A stretch of DNA of 64,000 nucleotides from Paucibacter sp. TC2R-5 (GTDB taxonomy: Bacteria > Pseudomonadota > Gammaproteobacteria > Burkholderiales > Burkholderiaceae_C). The translations under genes and the position numbers were made by a program. The DNA lies in NCBI RefSeq assembly GCF_025717605.1, contig NZ_JAJIRQ010000003.1, positions 62,001 through 126,000 of the forward strand. The letters are read 5' to 3'. Below are positions 61,145 through 64,000 of this stretch, piece by piece. Below the pieces are notes generated by a model. It made no database searches, was not told the origin of the DNA, and worked only from the letters and a program-made list of their open reading frames with translations. The first letter of the stretch is position 1. Every line of letters begins with the position of its first letter.

Positions 61145-62199
61145 GGCCGACTCCTTTCGCTCGCATCAGGCCACAGCGCCGACACCCACAGGAGCTCGCC
61201 GGGCAGCACGCCCAGGCGAAGCACCGCCTCATGATCCGGTGCCAGGGCCTGCGCCGTCGTAGGCAGCTCGGCCAAAACCGCGCGAAAACCAGCCCGCTCT
61301 GCATTCACCGCCAGATGCCAGGCGGGCAGGCCGAAACCGGCCGCTTCGGCCTGCACTTCCAGCGCGCGGGCATGACGCACGCTGCGCAGCAGGGCCAGAT
61401 TGGCCTCCACCGTCGGCCCGCCGTCAAAGATGTCGATATAGGTGTCGGCATCAAAACCCTCTTCTTGCAGGATGGAAAACGGCAGCTCACCGACCGGATG
61501 CAACTGACCAATCGCCCATTGCGCGGCCTCGGGCAGCAAAGGCACATAGATCGGCGAATGCGGCATCAAATCAGCGATAAAGGCCTTGTTTCGACCGCCC
61601 GTGACGGCTTCGGCCTGCGGATAGTCCATGTCAAAAAAGCGCCGCCCCACAGCGTCCCAAAACGGGCTTTGGCCGGCTTGGTCGGCCAGGCCGGGGTTCT
61701 CGGCGGCGATGCGTTCATTGAAGCGCTCGGCAAACTGCAAGATGAACAGCAGCCGGGCGCGCGACAGCAGTTGCGGCGCCGGCCCATGAGCATAGGCCGG
61801 GTCGATATAGAAGGAAGTCAGCAGCGTGTAGCCGCTCAAGTCATGGCAGAGGTGCAAGGTGTGCAGGCGGTTGCTGACGCCCAAAGCGGGGCTGGCGTGC
61901 ACCACGAACTCATTGCGATAGCTGTAAAAGCGATCATGGAAGCCGGCGCTGGCCGCAATGCCGCTGCTGCCAACCACCTCGCCGCGAGAGCGATCTTCCA
62001 ACACGAAGAGGTAGGTTTCCTCGCCGCTTGCGTCGTCGAGGCTGGCAAAGGCCTCAGCTGAGCGCTCGATGCGGGCACGCAGCTTGGTTTGATCGTTAGG
62101 CAGCGAGCTGATGCCATGCTCGCTGGCGGCGGCAATGCGCTCAAGTGCGGGCAGGTCAGCCAGCGCCACCGGGCGCAGCAGCAAATCACGGGGGTTCAT
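61141..62199 (-). CDS. Arginine N-succinyltransferase subunit (AstA/AruG-like)
   Basis: A 352-residue AstA-family acyltransferase, first enzyme of the arginine succinyltransferase pathway (arginine plus succinyl-CoA to N2-succinylarginine). Features are 'LLRPVALADLPALERIAAAS', 'ETYLFVLED', 'GVSNRLHTLHLCHDLSGYTLLTSFYID', 'GGRNKAFIADLMPHSPIYV' and 'IDIFDGGPT'. The gene lies between a regulator and the short paralogue, with four-base overlaps on both sides. The other ast genes (C, D, B, E) are not in the window. Confidence 0.9.
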   Translation of the reverse strand: MNPRDLLLRPVALADLPALERIAAASEHGISSLPNDQTKLRARIERSAEAFASLDDASGEETYLFVLEDRSRGEVVGSSGIAASAGFHDRFYSYRNEFVVHASPALGVSNRLHTLHLCHDLSGYTLLTSFYIDPAYAHGPAPQLLSRARLLFILQFAERFNERIAAENPGLADQAGQSPFWDAVGRRFFDMDYPQAEAVTGGRNKAFIADLMPHSPIYVPLLPEAAQWAIGQLHPVGELPFSILQEEGFDADTYIDIFDGGPTVEANLALLRSVRHARALEVQAEAAGFGLPAWHLAVNAERAGFRAVLAELPTTAQALAPDHEAVLRLGVLPGELLWVSALWPDASERSRP

Positions 62200-63212
62200 G
62201 AGGGGTCTCCAGCGGGCCGGCGCCAGGCGATGGCGCGCTGGCTGCGCTCATCGCGCGGTGTCTTGTCGAAGTGTGCCTTGTAGGCATTGGAAAAATGCGG
62301 GCCGGACGAGAAGCCGCAGGACAGACCAATCTGCAAAATCGACTGGCCGCTTTGTTGCAGCAAACGGCGCGCCCGGTTCAGCCGCAGTTCCAGGTAGTAA
62401 CGCGAAGGCAAAGCGTCCAGATGCTGTTTGAACAGCCGCTCCAGCTGGCGGCGCGACACACCGACCAGGCGCGCCACGTCCTCGGTCGGCAGCGGCTCGG
62501 CCAGGTTGGCCTCCATCAGACTGAGTGCCTCGGCCAGCTTGGGGCTGCCGCCGCGCTGCTCGGCCACCGGGCGGCGCTGACGCTCGTCACGCCCGCGCGC
62601 GCGCTCCAGGCCCAGCTTGAGGGTCAGATCTTGCGCCAAGCGTTCGCCATGGCTGCGCCCCAGCCAGGCGATCATCAAATCAAGGCTGGCGCTTCCCCCT
62701 GCGCAACTCAGACGCGAGGCGTCGGCATTGATCTCCCAGACGTTGCCGCTCCACACCACATCCGGGAACTCGTCTTGCAGCGCCTCGGCCAGATGGGTGT
62801 TGACGGTGGCGCGCTCGGCACCCAGCAGGCCGGCCTCGGCCAAGACCGCGCTGCCGCCGTCCACGCCGGCCAGCGCCACACCAACAGCCGCTTGCTCACG
62901 CAGCCATTGCAGCAAGGCGGGGCTGGCCTCTGCCCCTTCGCCGCTGAGCACAAAGATGGCGTAGGGGTGGGCTGCCTGCGCCAAGCCCTGCGTCTGCAAA
63001 GGCAAATCGCCGCAGCTGACGACGCCGCCGCCCGGAGATCCCAGTTCGGCCACATAACGCGCATCGCCCTGCAAGTGATTGACCGCCTGCAGCGCCTCCA
63101 ACACGCCGGCCAAGGCCAATAGCGAGCCGCCCGGCATGAGCAGCAGCAGACAGCGGCGCGGCTCGGGCGCGCCGGGCAGCGGGTCTGTAGTCATCGGCGT
63201 GGGGCTGTTCAC
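62196..63212 (-). CDS. GlxA-type AraC-family transcriptional regulator
   Basis: A 338-residue regulator with an N-terminal DJ-1/PfpI-like domain (about 18-190, 'RRCLLLLMPGGSLLALAGVLEAL', 'VALAGVDGGSAVLAEAGLL', 'SCAGGSASLDLMIAWL') and a C-terminal AraC DNA-binding domain (230-325, 'VARLVGVSRRQLERLFKQHL', 'IGLSCGFSSGPHFSNAYKAHF'). The layout matches ArgR of Pseudomonas, an AraC-type activator of arginine catabolism. Position in the astA operon supports control of arginine use. Confidence 0.9.
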   Translation of the reverse strand: MNSPTPMTTDPLPGAPEPRRCLLLLMPGGSLLALAGVLEALQAVNHLQGDARYVAELGSPGGGVVSCGDLPLQTQGLAQAAHPYAIFVLSGEGAEASPALLQWLREQAAVGVALAGVDGGSAVLAEAGLLGAERATVNTHLAEALQDEFPDVVWSGNVWEINADASRLSCAGGSASLDLMIAWLGRSHGERLAQDLTLKLGLERARGRDERQRRPVAEQRGGSPKLAEALSLMEANLAEPLPTEDVARLVGVSRRQLERLFKQHLDALPSRYYLELRLNRARRLLQQSGQSILQIGLSCGFSSGPHFSNAYKAHFDKTPRDERSQRAIAWRRPAGDPS

Positions 63213-63234
63213 CGCTGCACTGTAATTCAGACGC

Positions 63235-64000
63235 TCATTGCCAATTGATCATTGACGGTATCGCCAGCAAGACCAAGGCCATCAGCAGATACATCAGTTG
63301 CAGCGGGATCATCCAGCGCGCCCACTTCGTCCACGGGATGCCGGCCAAGGCCAGCACACCGACCGTGATGCCCGAGGTCGGGATCACCGGCGTGGTCAGC
63401 TCACCAAACTGGAAAGCCAGGATGGCGGTCTGCCGGCTCACGCCGACCAGATCGGCCAGCGGCGCCATGATGGGCATGGTCAGCGCGGCCTGGCCGGTGC
63501 CGGAGTGAATGAAGAAATTGATCACCGACTGGATCAAGAACATCTTTTGAGCCGAGAAGATCGGGCTGCTCGACTCGACCAGCGGCACCAAGGCATGCAG
63601 CATGGTGTCGATGATGTGGCCGTCGCGCATCAGCACCACGGTCGCCTTGGCCAGCGCGATCACCAAGGCGGTGCTGACCAAGTCCTTGGCACCGGCCATG
63701 AAGCTGGCCACAAACTCATCGGCATTCAAGCGGCCGACCAAGCCCACCATGATGGCCATGACCAGAAACAAGGCTGCGATTTCTTCGATGTACCAGCCGA
63801 ACTTGACCACGCCAAAAATCATCACGGTCAAAGTGGCTACAAACAGGCTCAGCACCAATTTGTGGCGCGCCGTCATGCCGGCGAAGTTCTCGAAGTCAGT
63901 GGTCTTCAGATGCTTGCGCTTGTCCTCGTCCAGCTCGAAGCAAGGACTCAGCTCAGGTGTGCGCTTGATGCCCGCCGCGTACCACATCAGGAATGCAATC
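63235..64000 (-). CDS. YfcC-family transporter, 5' end beyond the window
   Basis: The C-terminal 255 residues of an inner-membrane carrier; the frame stays open to the right edge ('IAFLMWYAAGIK'). At least six hydrophobic segments are visible, with 'INFFIHSGTGQAALTMPIMAPLADLVGVSRQTAILAFQFG' and 'TPVIPTSGITVGVLALAGIPW' typical of the YfcC/DcuC-like C4-dicarboxylate and basic amino acid carriers. The gene ends 22 bases before the regulator. Arginine, ornithine or a peptide are reasonable substrates by context; not shown by sequence. Confidence 0.88.
   Translation of the reverse strand, partial: IAFLMWYAAGIKRTPELSPCFELDEDKRKHLKTTDFENFAGMTARHKLVLSLFVATLTVMIFGVVKFGWYIEEIAALFLVMAIMVGLVGRLNADEFVASFMAGAKDLVSTALVIALAKATVVLMRDGHIIDTMLHALVPLVESSSPIFSAQKMFLIQSVINFFIHSGTGQAALTMPIMAPLADLVGVSRQTAILAFQFGELTTPVIPTSGITVGVLALAGIPWTKWARWMIPLQLMYLLMALVLLAIPSMINWQ

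Noticed and set aside
1-64000. CRISPR arrays, insertion sequences, prophage or integrase genes
   Set aside because: No regularly spaced repeats, transposase motifs (DDE, HUH) or terminal inverted repeats were found.
1-64000. tRNA or rRNA genes
   Set aside because: No T-loop (GGTTCRANNCC) with matching arms was found; the GTTCGAAC near 17600 has no cloverleaf around it.

Overview
The window is a GC-rich chromosomal segment from a betaproteobacterium of the order Burkholderiales, most likely near Roseateles, Rubrivivax or Paucibacter. This rests on gene content and order: rpsP-rimM-trmD-rplS followed by a NUDIX hydrolase and a CobD/CbiB-like protein; hda-HAD phosphatase-pcnB-folK; murJ divergent from rpsT; DUF3579 beside argD-argF; and a phasin. 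I saw no tRNA, rRNA, CRISPR array, insertion sequence or prophage. The first and last genes are cut by the window ends.

Layout. 1-6.6 kb: an alpha/beta hydrolase (5' end missing), a SlyD-like FKBP, a PAS-PAS-GGDEF-EAL protein and two periplasmic binding proteins (peptide type and sulfate type). 6.6-17.2 kb, minus strand: a compact nucleoside operon. A BMP-type ABC importer is followed by cdd, a purine nucleoside phosphorylase, deoC and deoA, then trmB, coaBC and dut; most junctions overlap by 1-8 nt. A LacI/PurR-type palindrome lies upstream. 17.7-22.7 kb: TonB-dependent receptor, YfiR-like periplasmic protein and CHASE8 hybrid histidine kinase, a likely three-compartment signalling operon. 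22.8-24.9 kb: feoAB behind a Fur-box-like sequence. 26.2-35.3 kb: a tightly coupled run beginning with a cyclic-nucleotide-domain patatin phospholipase overlapping a one-module C-A-T-TE peptide synthetase. It continues with a VTT/DedA-type membrane protein, a tyrosine phosphatase, an RluA-type pseudouridine synthase, a DUF938 methyltransferase and an SDR.

35.3-50.5 kb is mostly core: a Tim44-domain protein, an EF-hand protein, the rpsP operon, DUF47-Pit phosphate uptake, folK-pcnB-HAD-hda, a SirB1 protein and murJ. 50.6-56.3 kb: rpsT, a hydrolase plus M14 peptidase pair, DUF3579, argD-argF, and a decayed second copy of the argF 3' end. 56.3-60.3 kb: an exported protein, a phasin with a histone-like tail, an orphan ParB-like protein, a GAF-like/GGDEF cyclase and a small membrane protein. 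60.4-64 kb, minus strand: two AstA-family arginine succinyltransferase subunits, a GlxA-type AraC regulator and a YfcC-type transporter.

The best candidates for an undescribed system are the TonB receptor/YfiR/CHASE8-kinase operon, which resembles YfiBNR with a kinase in place of the cyclase, and the patatin-NRPS-VTT operon, which may make or modify an acylated amino acid or lipid. Both proposals are inferences from domain content and gene coupling.
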